This document shows positions 17,351 through 25,332 of a stretch of DNA of 64,000 nt, piece by piece. The position numbers were made by a program, and so were the translations under genes. Under the pieces are notes generated by a model. That model did no database searches and was not told where the DNA came from. It saw nothing but the letters and a program-made list of their open reading frames with translations. How positions within the stretch are numbered: position 1 is the first letter of the stretch; each line of letters starts with the position of its first letter. The DNA lies in assembly GCA_964404985.1 (NCBI GenBank), contig CAYOMD010000001.1, positions 270,835-334,834 on the forward strand. Reading direction: 5' to 3'. Source of the DNA: Hankyongella sp964404985. GTDB taxonomy: Bacteria > Pseudomonadota > Alphaproteobacteria > Sphingomonadales > Sphingomonadaceae.

Positions 17351-17671
17351 ATGGCACCGACCTCGCTCCTCCCCGCGGGTCTGCGCGCAACCGTAATCGC
17401 CTTTGCTGGTGCCCTGGGCATTTTGCCGCTCGTGGCGCTGGCCGCTCTGCCGCAATCCGGCGGACGCTGGCTGGTGTTCGGTACGCCAGGTCCTGAAGTC
17501 GCACTCGTCGATCATTATCGCACGGGTGTATGGTTAGTAGACGCACCCTACGGACTTTCGCCAACCGCAGCATATGACAGCGGTGCATGGCTGGTGCTCG
17601 ACGCCGCGGTCATGGCCGGTTGCGCCGCGTCCACCGTTTCCCCGTCAACCAAGGATCAGACCGATGTTTGA
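17351..17671 (+). CDS. Small hypothetical protein with one membrane segment
   Basis: 106 aa with a hydrophobic N-terminal segment (LRATVIAFAGALGILPLVALAAL) and a remainder with repeated Trp-Leu-Val strands (RWLVFGTPGP, GVWLVDAPYG, GAWLVLDA) ending in AGC. I do not recognise a named family, but this arrangement recurs in small alphaproteobacterial proteins as I recall them. Its last 8 bases overlap the start of the chemoreceptor gene, which suggests co-translation. The start ATG at 17351 has no clear ribosome site. Could still be a chance frame. Confidence 0.55.
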   Translation: MAPTSLLPAGLRATVIAFAGALGILPLVALAALPQSGGRWLVFGTPGPEVALVDHYRTGVWLVDAPYGLSPTAAYDSGAWLVLDAAVMAGCAASTVSPSTKDQTDV

Positions 17672-19211
17672 TGTTCAGCTTGATACCCTGCGCGCACAGG
17701 CGGCGCGCAACCTTGTTATCTGGCTATGGCTCCACCCGTTTGCGATACTGGCATTTGGCGTTATCTTCGGTACCAGTGTTGTCCCGGTCGCTTTGGCCTC
17801 AGCCGCTGCATGTCTCGCGCCGACCCTGCTTTACCGCAAGACAGCAGATGCACCGACAACCCGTTATGCGATCGCGGTTGTCCTGGTGATACAGGCCTCG
17901 GCGATGCTGCTGGTTGTCCCTCGCATGTGGATGATCGACATGCACATGTATTACTTCGCGGCAATTGCGATGCTGGCGATCTTCTACTGCTGGCAGACGA
18001 TCCTGGTGGCGACGCTGGTGACGGCTGTGCACCATCTGGTCTTGAATTTCGTACTGCCGGTAGCGGTTTTTCCCGATGGTGGCGACCTGGCCCGTGTCGT
18101 GTTGCATGCACTGATCCTGATTGCGGAGTCGCTTTCTTTGATCGGTCTTTGCTGGGTCATCAGTCGAGCATTGACGGATGCTCGAACTGCACTGAATGAA
18201 GCACAAACAAACCTTGAACTCGCACGGGATGCCCAGACTGCCGCAGAGAGCTTGCGCATGGAGCAGGTGGCGCAGATGCAGGCAGCGGCTGATGCGCGCG
18301 AGAACATAGCCCGTGCGCAGGAAGAGGAGCGGCGCAATGCGCAGCTGCGGGAGGAGGCCGCACGGCGCGCCTCACAGGTGCAGGTCGCCGATCAGCTGGA
18401 GCAGACGGTACAGCGGGCAATTGCTCAGGTTCGCCAACTGGTCGATCAGGCGAGTAGTGGGGTCGACAAGGTTGCAGAGGCGACCCGCACCATGGTGCAG
18501 CAGACAGGCCAGGTGTCCAACAACGCGATACAGACTGCGACCAGCGTCGACATGCTGGCGGCGGCGACCGAGCAGCTGAGTGTCTCGTTCGGCAGCATCG
18601 GCGATCAGGTCGAACGGTCCGCCCAGATTGCCTCGCGTGCGTCCCAGCTTGTTGGCCAATCAGATCAGGCAATGGCGCTCCTGAACGACTCAGCGCAGCG
18701 GATCGGCGAGATTGTCTCGGTCATTCAGAACATTGCCGACCAGACCAACCTCCTGGCCCTGAACGCGACGATTGAGGCCGCGCGTGCGGGTGAGGCTGGC
18801 AGGGGCTTTGCTGTGGTGGCAACAGAGGTCAAGTCTCTGGCCAGCGAGACGGCGCGAGCCACCAACGAAGTCTCGCAACAAATCGGCGCAATTCAGGAGC
18901 GGGTCGACAACGCGCTGTCAGCACTGGCTGCCATCGCTGCGACTATCAGTGACGCCAGCGATGCCACCCGTCAGATCGAGACTGCGGTGGCAGAACAACA
19001 GGCCGCAACCCGCGATATCGCGGCGAATATCCAGACCGCCTCTGACTCGACGCGGGATATCAGTGTTGGTGTTGCCGGGGTCTCCGACTCAAGCCACAGC
19101 TGCGACCGCGAGGCAGAAAACCTGCGGGACAGCATGGCGGCGGTGCTGGCGGAAATGGTGCGCCTGTCGGGCGAGATTGACGGTCTGCAAGGGCAGTTGC
19201 GCGCTGCGTGA
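17664..19211 (+). CDS. Methyl-accepting chemotaxis protein, multi-pass membrane type
   Basis: Chemoreceptor of 515 aa that should signal to CheA/CheW. The first roughly 185 residues are hydrophobic with about five or six membrane segments and no sizeable periplasmic sensor domain, so it may sense something in the membrane. A long Ala/Glu/Arg-rich coiled coil follows (about 190-270). The signalling domain holds the universally conserved tip NIADQTNLLALNATIEAARAGE. No HAMP domain is obvious. Start: ATG 17664 with AAGGA eight bases upstream, overlapping the small gene before it. No other che genes are in the window. Confidence 0.9.
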   Translation: MFDVQLDTLRAQAARNLVIWLWLHPFAILAFGVIFGTSVVPVALASAAACLAPTLLYRKTADAPTTRYAIAVVLVIQASAMLLVVPRMWMIDMHMYYFAAIAMLAIFYCWQTILVATLVTAVHHLVLNFVLPVAVFPDGGDLARVVLHALILIAESLSLIGLCWVISRALTDARTALNEAQTNLELARDAQTAAESLRMEQVAQMQAAADARENIARAQEEERRNAQLREEAARRASQVQVADQLEQTVQRAIAQVRQLVDQASSGVDKVAEATRTMVQQTGQVSNNAIQTATSVDMLAAATEQLSVSFGSIGDQVERSAQIASRASQLVGQSDQAMALLNDSAQRIGEIVSVIQNIADQTNLLALNATIEAARAGEAGRGFAVVATEVKSLASETARATNEVSQQIGAIQERVDNALSALAAIAATISDASDATRQIETAVAEQQAATRDIAANIQTASDSTRDISVGVAGVSDSSHSCDREAENLRDSMAAVLAEMVRLSGEIDGLQGQLRAA

Positions 19212-19275
19212 AGACTGTAGCTATTGTCGATCCAGCAGCTAGGATGATGTCTTGGGATTATCGCCCGGAGGTATC

Positions 19276-20598
19276 ATGCGTTTGTTTTTGTCGTCTCTAC
19301 TCCTTGCCGGTGCTGCGGTCGGCCCAGCATCTGCTGATCCTGCCCTCCAGCAGGCGATCGCGCGCGATTACGCCACGTCGCTGGGGCCGCTGTGGGATCA
19401 TTTCCACCGCAACCCGGAACTCTCGACCCTTGAGGTCAAGACCGCAGCGCGACTGGCGCAGGAACTGCGTTCTCTCGGGATCGAGGTGACGGAAAAGGTA
19501 GGCGGGACCGGGCTTGTCGGCGTCGTCCGCAATGGCAACGGCCCGACGGTGCTGATCCGGGCTGACATGGATGGCCTGCCGGTCGAGGAAAAAAGCGGTC
19601 TGCCCAATGCCTCGAAGATCCGGCAGACGGATATCGATGGTGTGGAAAAACCGGTGATGCACGCCTGCGGGCACGATACCCACATCACGGCCCTGGTCGG
19701 CACCGCCCGGCAACTCCTGGCGAACAAGAGCAAATGGCAGGGTACGCTGGTTCTGGTTGCCCAGCCAGCCGAAGAGCGGGTGCGGGGTGCCAGCGCCATG
19801 CTCAAGGACGGCCTCTACACCCGCTTTCCCAAACCTGATTACGCGCTGGCGTTCCATGTGGACTCGAGCCTGCCTGAAGGGGTGATCCGGGTGCCGGAGG
19901 GGACCGCCTATTCGTCATCCGACAATTTCAGCATTACTGTTCACGGGCAAGGCGCACACGGCGCATCGCCGCACCGGGGCAAGGACCCTGTCCTGCTGGC
20001 GTCAGAGATTGTCGTCGCGCTGCAGCAGCTGGTTTCTCGGGAGAAGCCTCCGCTGGAGGCTGGCGTGGTGACCGTCGGCTCGATCCATGGCGGGACCAAG
20101 CACAACATCATTCCAGACCAGGTTGAACTGCTGCTGACGGTACGATCCAACAGCGAAGCCGTGCGGGCACAGCTGCTGGATGGTATAAAGCGGATTGCGC
20201 AGAATATGGGGCGCGTCGCCGGCTTGCCGGAGGATAAGCTGCCCGAGGTCAATCCGCCGTCCGAGGCGACCCCCGTGACCAGTAATGACCCCGAAACCGC
20301 ACGCCGATTGAAGGCGGTACTGGTGGCAGGCCTTGGTGCTGACAGGGTAACCGACACGCCGCGCGACAATATGGGTGCGGAAGATTTCGCATTCTTCGTG
20401 GCGCCAGATACCGGGGTGAAGGGCGTATATTTCCAGGTGGGCGGCACTCCACCTGCGGATTTTGCCCGCGAGAAGGCCGGTGGTGCGCCGGTGCCGTCCC
20501 ACCATTCGCCATTGTTCAAAATCTCGCCTGAGCCAACCATCAAGACCGGTGTCGCGGCCATGGTGCTGGCCGTCTATGACCTTATGCCCAAACGCTGA
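19276..20598 (+). CDS. Exported M20-family amidohydrolase (peptidase/aminoacylase type)
   Basis: Zinc amidohydrolase of the M20D group (hippurate hydrolase, IAA-amino acid hydrolase relatives), 440 aa. Seen: a signal peptide (LFLSSLLLAGAAVGPASA), FHRNPELSTLE, IRADMDGLPVEEKSGL, HACGHDTHITALVGTA (metal ligands), the Glu-Glu of QPAEERVRGA, ALAFHVDSSLP, the dimerisation-domain motif HGQGAHGASPHRG, and the last His in SHHSPLFKISPE. The signal implies periplasmic action on N-acyl amino acids or peptides; the substrate is not predictable. GGAGG four bases before the ATG at 19276 decides the start over an in-frame ATG at 19252. Confidence 0.92.
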   Translation: MRLFLSSLLLAGAAVGPASADPALQQAIARDYATSLGPLWDHFHRNPELSTLEVKTAARLAQELRSLGIEVTEKVGGTGLVGVVRNGNGPTVLIRADMDGLPVEEKSGLPNASKIRQTDIDGVEKPVMHACGHDTHITALVGTARQLLANKSKWQGTLVLVAQPAEERVRGASAMLKDGLYTRFPKPDYALAFHVDSSLPEGVIRVPEGTAYSSSDNFSITVHGQGAHGASPHRGKDPVLLASEIVVALQQLVSREKPPLEAGVVTVGSIHGGTKHNIIPDQVELLLTVRSNSEAVRAQLLDGIKRIAQNMGRVAGLPEDKLPEVNPPSEATPVTSNDPETARRLKAVLVAGLGADRVTDTPRDNMGAEDFAFFVAPDTGVKGVYFQVGGTPPADFAREKAGGAPVPSHHSPLFKISPEPTIKTGVAAMVLAVYDLMPKR

Positions 20599-20617
20599 CC
20601 ATTTCCGGGAGAGTCCC

Positions 20618-20881
20618 ATGCGCAGAATCATCATTGTGCTCGTCGGCGCGCTTGCCGTGATCGCAACCGGGGCCTTGCTGGTCGGTGCGCCCAGCCAGGC
20701 GCAAAGCCCATTTGGGTCACAAAATACTGCACCGCTCAATGTCGCGGCGACAACCGTCGGCACGACCAGCACCATGTGGGCCATCGACGCGCGCACCAGC
20801 CAGATCATTTTCTGCACGGCCGTGGTCGGCGGCGCGCCTTCCTGCAAGAGCGTGGCGATGCCGGGTGCCGCACAGCCCTAG
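20618..20881 (+). CDS. Small exported protein of unknown function
   Basis: 87 aa: a signal peptide (IIIVLVGALAVIATGALLVGAPSQAQ) followed by about 55 residues with two Cys (IIFCTAVVGGAPSCKS), which could form a disulfide. GGGAGA lies six bases before the ATG. It starts 19 bases after the M20 amidohydrolase and probably shares its transcript. I recognise no family; the segment TMWAIDARTSQIIFC resembles small periplasmic proteins with a WxxD start to a beta strand. Function unknown. Confidence 0.7.
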   Translation: MRRIIIVLVGALAVIATGALLVGAPSQAQSPFGSQNTAPLNVAATTVGTTSTMWAIDARTSQIIFCTAVVGGAPSCKSVAMPGAAQP

Positions 20882-20918
20882 ATATACGGCCTCGTAGCGT
20901 GATGGGCGTCGGGCGTGC

Positions 20919-21284
20919 TCAGGCTTGGCCGAGTGCGCGCTTTACCGCCTGGTCGAGCTGATCCAGGGAAAACGGCTTCTCGATCACCTCGGTGATGAGC
21001 GCCTCCAGATTGTGCGCGCGCTGTTGCTCGTGGGAAAAGCCGGTCATCATCAGGATCGGCAGTTCAGGCCATGTGTCTGCAACCTTCAAGGCCAGGGCGA
21101 TGCCGTCCATGACCGGCATCACAATGTCCGTCAGCAGCATGTCATACGCCGGATCCTGCTGGAGGATGGCGATAGCCTCGCCGCCATGTGCGGCAGTGGT
21201 CACATTGTGACCGAGGGCCTTGAGGCCGCGCTCCACGAAGTCGCGGACGGCCATATCGTCTTCGGCTACGAGGATATGCGCCAT
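20919..21284 (-). CDS. Single-domain response regulator, CpdR/CheY-like
   Basis: 121 aa receiver domain with no output domain. Seen: HILVAEDDMAVRDF (acidic pair), the phospho-acceptor Asp in LLTDIVMPVMDGI, the Thr in MMTGFS and the Lys in VIEKPFSLDQL. Overall it resembles CpdR, and a closer CpdR candidate lies at 42.4 kb, so this may be a paralogue with another partner. It is transcribed away from ftsE and lies beside the MJ0042 zinc-ribbon gene. No kinase gene is nearby. Confidence 0.88.
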   Translation of the reverse strand: MAHILVAEDDMAVRDFVERGLKALGHNVTTAAHGGEAIAILQQDPAYDMLLTDIVMPVMDGIALALKVADTWPELPILMMTGFSHEQQRAHNLEALITEVIEKPFSLDQLDQAVKRALGQA

Positions 21285-21323
21285 AAACTCATCCCTGCCC
21301 GTCGATAGGGCGCACTACAGACG

Positions 21324-22229
21324 CTAGGTTGTCGAGTCCTGAGTGCCGTCAAACGTGATGCGCAGTCGGCGCGCCGTGGGTGGAAAATCCTCGACCACCG
21401 TCGTGAACGTTATGCTCTGGCCGGCAAGTATCTGGTTCTGTGTGGTGCGGAACTGCCACGTATGGACCGTGTTGCCTTCCGCATCGAGCATCACCCCGCG
21501 CAGTGGCGGCATCTGCTGGACTTCGGCGGTCGGGTTCTCGATCTTGCCCTGAATGGTCTGCAGCCAGCGGCCATTGGCAATCTCGGTCGGCGGCGGCGGC
21601 GGTGGGTAGCTGATGCGCAGGTTTTTGGCTGCGCGCTCGACCGCTTCTTCCGTTCCGGCCTTGATGCCGAGTGTGCGCTTGATGTCGCTGCGCGAGATCG
21701 GGCTATGCCCCCACAATACCAGGTTCAAACCGGCCAGACCGACAAACAGCACAGCGGCGACACGACCCCAGAAGACTTCGGGGTTGCGGCGGAACTTGCC
21801 GCGCTGTGCAGCCGCGACCTTTGCGGCGTTCTGCGAGGTACGCCAGGTGCTGACACTGATCGACGGCTGAGCCTGGAAGCTCCAGTGCGAGTCATCCTGC
21901 GGCTGTTCTTCGACAGTGGGTTCCTGCGCCCAGCTTGGCGGCTCAACATCGCCGACAGGTTGGGGTCTGCTCGGTTTCGGCTCCACCGGCCCTGGGGCAG
22001 GGGCCGCGCGCCTCTTCTCTGTCTCCTCCCAGCCGAAGCGGTCCGGGGTGGCCGTATCTTCAGCCGGCTGCCGCGAATGACCAACGAGATCGCGCTGGGC
22101 TTCCTCGGGCGGCGGTGCCTGGTGCCATGAATGCTTGCAGGCGGCGCAGCGCACAGTGCGGCCGGCGGGGCCTATCGCGGTGTCTGCTACCAGATATTTT
22201 GTTGTACAGCTCGGGCAGACGATAATCAT
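21324..22229 (-). CDS. MJ0042-type zinc-ribbon membrane protein (DUF3426-like)
   Basis: 301 aa. The N-terminus has a zinc ribbon with two Cys pairs, CPSC and CAAC (MIIVCPSCTTKY and VRCAACKHSWHQ). A Pro-rich linker leads to one membrane helix near residue 155-175 (VAAVLFVGLAGLNLVLWG), then a beta-rich C-terminal domain (PLRGVMLDAEGNTVHTW, TFTTVVEDFPPTARRLRITF) like DUF3426. The topology puts the zinc ribbon in the cytoplasm and the beta domain outside. It is divergent from ftsE, a neighbourhood I remember as common in alphaproteobacteria, so a cell-envelope role is plausible. Function unknown. Confidence 0.85.
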   Translation of the reverse strand: MIIVCPSCTTKYLVADTAIGPAGRTVRCAACKHSWHQAPPPEEAQRDLVGHSRQPAEDTATPDRFGWEETEKRRAAPAPGPVEPKPSRPQPVGDVEPPSWAQEPTVEEQPQDDSHWSFQAQPSISVSTWRTSQNAAKVAAAQRGKFRRNPEVFWGRVAAVLFVGLAGLNLVLWGHSPISRSDIKRTLGIKAGTEEAVERAAKNLRISYPPPPPPTEIANGRWLQTIQGKIENPTAEVQQMPPLRGVMLDAEGNTVHTWQFRTTQNQILAGQSITFTTVVEDFPPTARRLRITFDGTQDSTT

Positions 22230-22432
22230 GACGGGTCAACTTTCCCCTGGACGTCTTGTACCAGATAACGCGTATTCTGCCGCATCGGCTATGACACGCC
22301 AGGTTATAATTTCAAGACGTCTCGCATTGATGCCGCTATTTTCCACACAGTTCATCCAGCCTGGCATGGTGTTTCACGACACTAGACGCTGGCAGACGAT
22401 CATGCGATGACCAACACAAACGGAACCTGCCA

Positions 22433-23152
22433 GTGACTACGGTTGTACAGTTTGAAAACGTCGGGCTGCGCTATGGCACAGGTGCCGAAGTCCTGCGGGA
22501 CATCAGCTTGCGCCTGGATGCGGGCTCCCTGCATTTCCTCACCGGACCGTCAGGTGCCGGCAAGACCAGCCTGCTCAAACTGCTTTATCTCTCCCAGCAG
22601 CCGTCCCGCGGCCTTATTTCTATTTTCGGGCACGATGTCGTCACCATGAAGCGGGAGATGCGGCCGGAGCTGCGCCAGCGCATCGGCGTGGTGTTTCAGG
22701 ATTTCCGCCTGCTCAACCACTTGTCTGCCTTCGATAATGTCGCCGTGCCTTTGCGGGTGCGCGGTGTCGAGGAGGGCGCGGTGCGCCAGCACGTGAGTGA
22801 ACTGCTCGACTGGGTGGGGCTGACGGACCGGGCCCAGGCCCGCCCGCCGACCCTCTCCGGCGGGGAGCAACAGCGCGTCGCCATTGCCCGAGCGGTGATT
22901 GGCCAGCCCGAACTGCTGGTGGCGGACGAGCCGACCGGCAACGTCGACCCGGATATGGCGGGTCGGCTGCTGCGTCTGTTCATGGAACTCAACCGTCTGG
23001 GTACCACGCTCGTGATTGCAACCCACGACATGCAGATGATCGGGCGTGTTGCTGGCGCAAATATCATCAACCTGGATCGCGGTGCTTTGACGCCTTCGGG
23101 CTGGACACCACCCGTCATGCAGGACCGGCCTTTGCCGCGGAGTTTGCGCTGA
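22433..23152 (+). CDS. ftsE: Cell division ATP-binding protein FtsE
   Basis: ABC ATPase (239 aa) that works with FtsX at the division ring to activate peptidoglycan hydrolases. Seen: GPSGAGKTSLLKLL (Walker A), VVFQDFRLLNHLSAFDNV (Q-loop), LSGGEQQRVAIARAV (signature) and LLVADEPTGNVDPD (Walker B), all in the FtsE style. Start is GTG at 22433 with GGAA upstream. The stop overlaps the ftsX start by one base (TGATG). It leads a five-gene operon to the DUF2125 gene. Confidence 0.95.
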   Translation: MTTVVQFENVGLRYGTGAEVLRDISLRLDAGSLHFLTGPSGAGKTSLLKLLYLSQQPSRGLISIFGHDVVTMKREMRPELRQRIGVVFQDFRLLNHLSAFDNVAVPLRVRGVEEGAVRQHVSELLDWVGLTDRAQARPPTLSGGEQQRVAIARAVIGQPELLVADEPTGNVDPDMAGRLLRLFMELNRLGTTLVIATHDMQMIGRVAGANIINLDRGALTPSGWTPPVMQDRPLPRSLR

Positions 23153-24051
23153 TGCTGCGTCTGCAGGAAATCCTGGGCACCGGAACCGCACGATTGCTGC
23201 CCAAGCCGCCGGCGGTGGTATTGCGGGCGCATCAGGTCATTGCTGTGATGGCGTATCTGATGGCGCTTGCGGTCGGGTTCGTGCTGGCACTGGCGGCGGC
23301 CACCACCCACTGGGACGAGGGCCTCAGCAATCGGCTGACCGTTCAGGTCGTGGATGCCGATACAGTCCGGCGTGACCTCCAGGCCTCTGCAGCCCTAAAC
23401 CTCATCAAGGACTTTCCGGGGGTCAAGTCCGCGTCCCTGCTGCCGGACGCGGCGGCGGAGCAGCTGCTGGAGCCATGGATCGGCAGGGATGCGCTGCAGG
23501 CCGGGCTGCCGGTGCCCTCCCTGATTGATGTGACCATGACCGGGCATGACACGCTTGACGTCGCAGCACTGCGCGTGCGGCTGCGGGAGGCCGCACCCGG
23601 CACGCGGGTCGACGACCATGCCCAGTGGCTGCGCGAGCTGGCAAGACTTGCCGCCGCTGCGCGCGGCTTCGGCATATGGATCCTGCTGCTGGTCGGGGCA
23701 TCACTGGTGGCGGTGGTGAGTGTCACGACGCGCACGGCCCTGGCCGAACAGCGGGACGCGATCGAAATCCTCCATATGCTGGGCGCACCGGACCGCATGA
23801 TCGCCGACGATTTCCAGAAGCAGTTCTTTTTGCAGGGGTTGAAGGGCGGCGCACTTGGTGTGGTGTTTGCGATCCTGAGCTTGTGGGGCCTTGGTGCGCT
23901 GGCGGGGTCCGTTCTGGAGGGGCTGGTCGTCGGGCCGTTGATCGGGGTCTGGACGCTGGCCGCGCTCGCGCTGCTGCTGCCGCTGGTCGCGTCTATGACG
24001 CTTGCTGCAGCGAGGCTGACGGTCCTTGCGACCTTGAGGGCACTGCCATGA
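23152..24051 (+). CDS. ftsX: Cell division protein FtsX
   Basis: Integral membrane partner of FtsE (299 aa). Four hydrophobic segments are placed as in FtsX: one near residue 20-45, then a periplasmic loop of about 120 residues (DTVRRDLQASAALNLI to RVDDHAQWLRELARL), and three at the C-terminal end with the family segment TRTALAEQRDAIEILHMLGAPDRMIADDF between the second and third. In known systems the loop binds a peptidoglycan hydrolase activator. ATGA overlap with the next gene indicates coupling. Confidence 0.94.
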   Translation: MLRLQEILGTGTARLLPKPPAVVLRAHQVIAVMAYLMALAVGFVLALAAATTHWDEGLSNRLTVQVVDADTVRRDLQASAALNLIKDFPGVKSASLLPDAAAEQLLEPWIGRDALQAGLPVPSLIDVTMTGHDTLDVAALRVRLREAAPGTRVDDHAQWLRELARLAAAARGFGIWILLLVGASLVAVVSVTTRTALAEQRDAIEILHMLGAPDRMIADDFQKQFFLQGLKGGALGVVFAILSLWGLGALAGSVLEGLVVGPLIGVWTLAALALLLPLVASMTLAAARLTVLATLRALP

Positions 24052-24608
24052 AACGGCGGACGACCGGTGTCCTGGCTGTGTCTACGTGGCTGCTGTTTGC
24101 GGCACTCGGCGGTCTGGGGCTGTTCACGGTGCTGCTGCCTCAAGGCCAGTCGGCGCAGGTGCAAACCGACGCGATTGTGGTGCTGACCGGCGGCAATGGC
24201 CGGGTCGCGCGTGCGGCCGAACTGTTGAAGGCGCGCAAGGCCCGACGGCTGCTGATCTCCGGCGTGCATGCGGACGTCCCGGCCGAGGATATCCGCACAC
24301 AATATGACATCCCTATGCCGCTGTTCACCTGCTGCGTGACGCTGGGGCGCACCGCCGAGGATACGATCGGTAACGCCAACGAAACGCTTGCCTGGGTGCG
24401 ACAGTATAAGGTGCGCAGTTTGCGTCTGGTGACCAGTGACGCGCACATGCCGCGGGCCATGCTGGAGTTCCGTGCGGCCATGCCCTGGGTCGAGATCGTC
24501 GGCGATCCGGTGCACAGTACGCGCAGACTGGGCGTCATCGCCGGCGAATATGCCAAGTACCTGCTGCGTCTGGTCATCGTCACGGTCACGCCGGGGCGCC
24601 CGGCATGA
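24048..24608 (+). CDS. DUF218/YdcF-like protein in the ftsEX operon
   Basis: 186 aa. One N-terminal membrane anchor (STWLLFAALGGLGLFTVLL), then a DUF218 domain: QTDAIVVLTGGNGRVARAAELL, RRLLISGVH, TAEDTIGNANETL and RLVTSDAHMPRAMLEF, the family's last block. The ATG at 24048 overlaps the ftsX stop (ATGA). DUF218 relatives such as ElyC influence envelope synthesis; being translationally coupled to ftsX and followed by plsC supports an envelope role here. The activity is unknown. It is shorter than the other family member at 2.5 kb, having one membrane segment rather than two. Confidence 0.87.
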   Translation: MKRRTTGVLAVSTWLLFAALGGLGLFTVLLPQGQSAQVQTDAIVVLTGGNGRVARAAELLKARKARRLLISGVHADVPAEDIRTQYDIPMPLFTCCVTLGRTAEDTIGNANETLAWVRQYKVRSLRLVTSDAHMPRAMLEFRAAMPWVEIVGDPVHSTRRLGVIAGEYAKYLLRLVIVTVTPGRPA

Positions 24609-24618
24609 TGGTGCGGCA

Positions 24619-25332
24619 ATGATACTGCGTCTGCTTCGCGCTCTTCTGTTCGAGGTGCTGGTGGTCCTGCTGACACTGGTGGTGGGAATTGGTTGTCTGC
24701 CATTGGCCGTGTGGTCGGAGCGCGGGACCTGCGCAATCATGCAGACCTGGGGGCGGCTTGTCCTGCTGCTGTTGCGCGTGGTCGTCGGCATACGGGTCAA
24801 TGGTCCGGAATGGATCGCAATGCCGGAGGGGCCGGTTATCCTTGCCCCCAAGCATCAGTCCTCAATGGATGTGGTGATCATGGTGTCGCAGCCCTTTCAC
24901 ACGGTTTTCGTGCTGAAGGAGGAACTGCGACGCATGCCGATCATCGGCTGGTATGCCTGGCGCGCCGGACATATTTTCGTAAGCCGGGACGCCGGCGCTC
25001 CGGCCTTGCGTGTCATGCTGCGCGAAGCCGAAGCCGCGGTCGCGAAAGGCCGGCCGCTGGTGATCTTCCCGGAGGGGACACGGACGCTACCGGGGGATGC
25101 ACCGGACCTGAAGCCCGGCATTGTGGCAGTCGCCGGTCAACTGGGTGCGAGCGTTATCCCGGTTGCCCTGAACACGGCCGTGTGCTGGGGACGCAAGGAG
25201 TTCCTGAAGCGTCCCGGCGTGGTCACGGTTGTGGCACACCCGCCATTGCCGCCGACCATGGGGCGCAGGGCAATGCTTGCGGCCCTGCACACGGGGATCA
25301 ACAGCCTGAACCAGACGGAGCAGCAGACGTGA
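24619..25332 (+). CDS. plsC: 1-acyl-sn-glycerol-3-phosphate acyltransferase
   Basis: Makes phosphatidic acid from lysophosphatidic acid at the inner membrane. 237 aa with an N-terminal membrane segment (LLFEVLVVLLTLVVGIGCL). Seen: the catalytic H-x4-D motif in KHQSSMDV, LKEELRRMPIIGWYAWRAGHIFVSRD, and the substrate motif FPEGTRT, then a Pro-containing block ASVIPVALNT. The ATG at 24619 begins the hydrophobic anchor; an upstream extension has no family character. Its stop overlaps the DUF2125 start (GTGA). Confidence 0.93.
   Translation: MILRLLRALLFEVLVVLLTLVVGIGCLPLAVWSERGTCAIMQTWGRLVLLLLRVVVGIRVNGPEWIAMPEGPVILAPKHQSSMDVVIMVSQPFHTVFVLKEELRRMPIIGWYAWRAGHIFVSRDAGAPALRVMLREAEAAVAKGRPLVIFPEGTRTLPGDAPDLKPGIVAVAGQLGASVIPVALNTAVCWGRKEFLKRPGVVTVVAHPPLPPTMGRRAMLAALHTGINSLNQTEQQT

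Noticed and set aside
17274..17588. Upstream extension of the uvrB frame
   Set aside because: The UvrB N-terminus and family length fit the ATG at 17273; the extension is Arg/Pro-rich and lies under the small plus-strand gene.
23343..24851. A 502-codon open frame on the minus strand across ftsX, the DUF218 gene and plsC
   Set aside because: The plus strand there holds three recognisable proteins with family motifs; the antisense frame is rich in Arg, Ser and Pro without any domain, a product of high GC.
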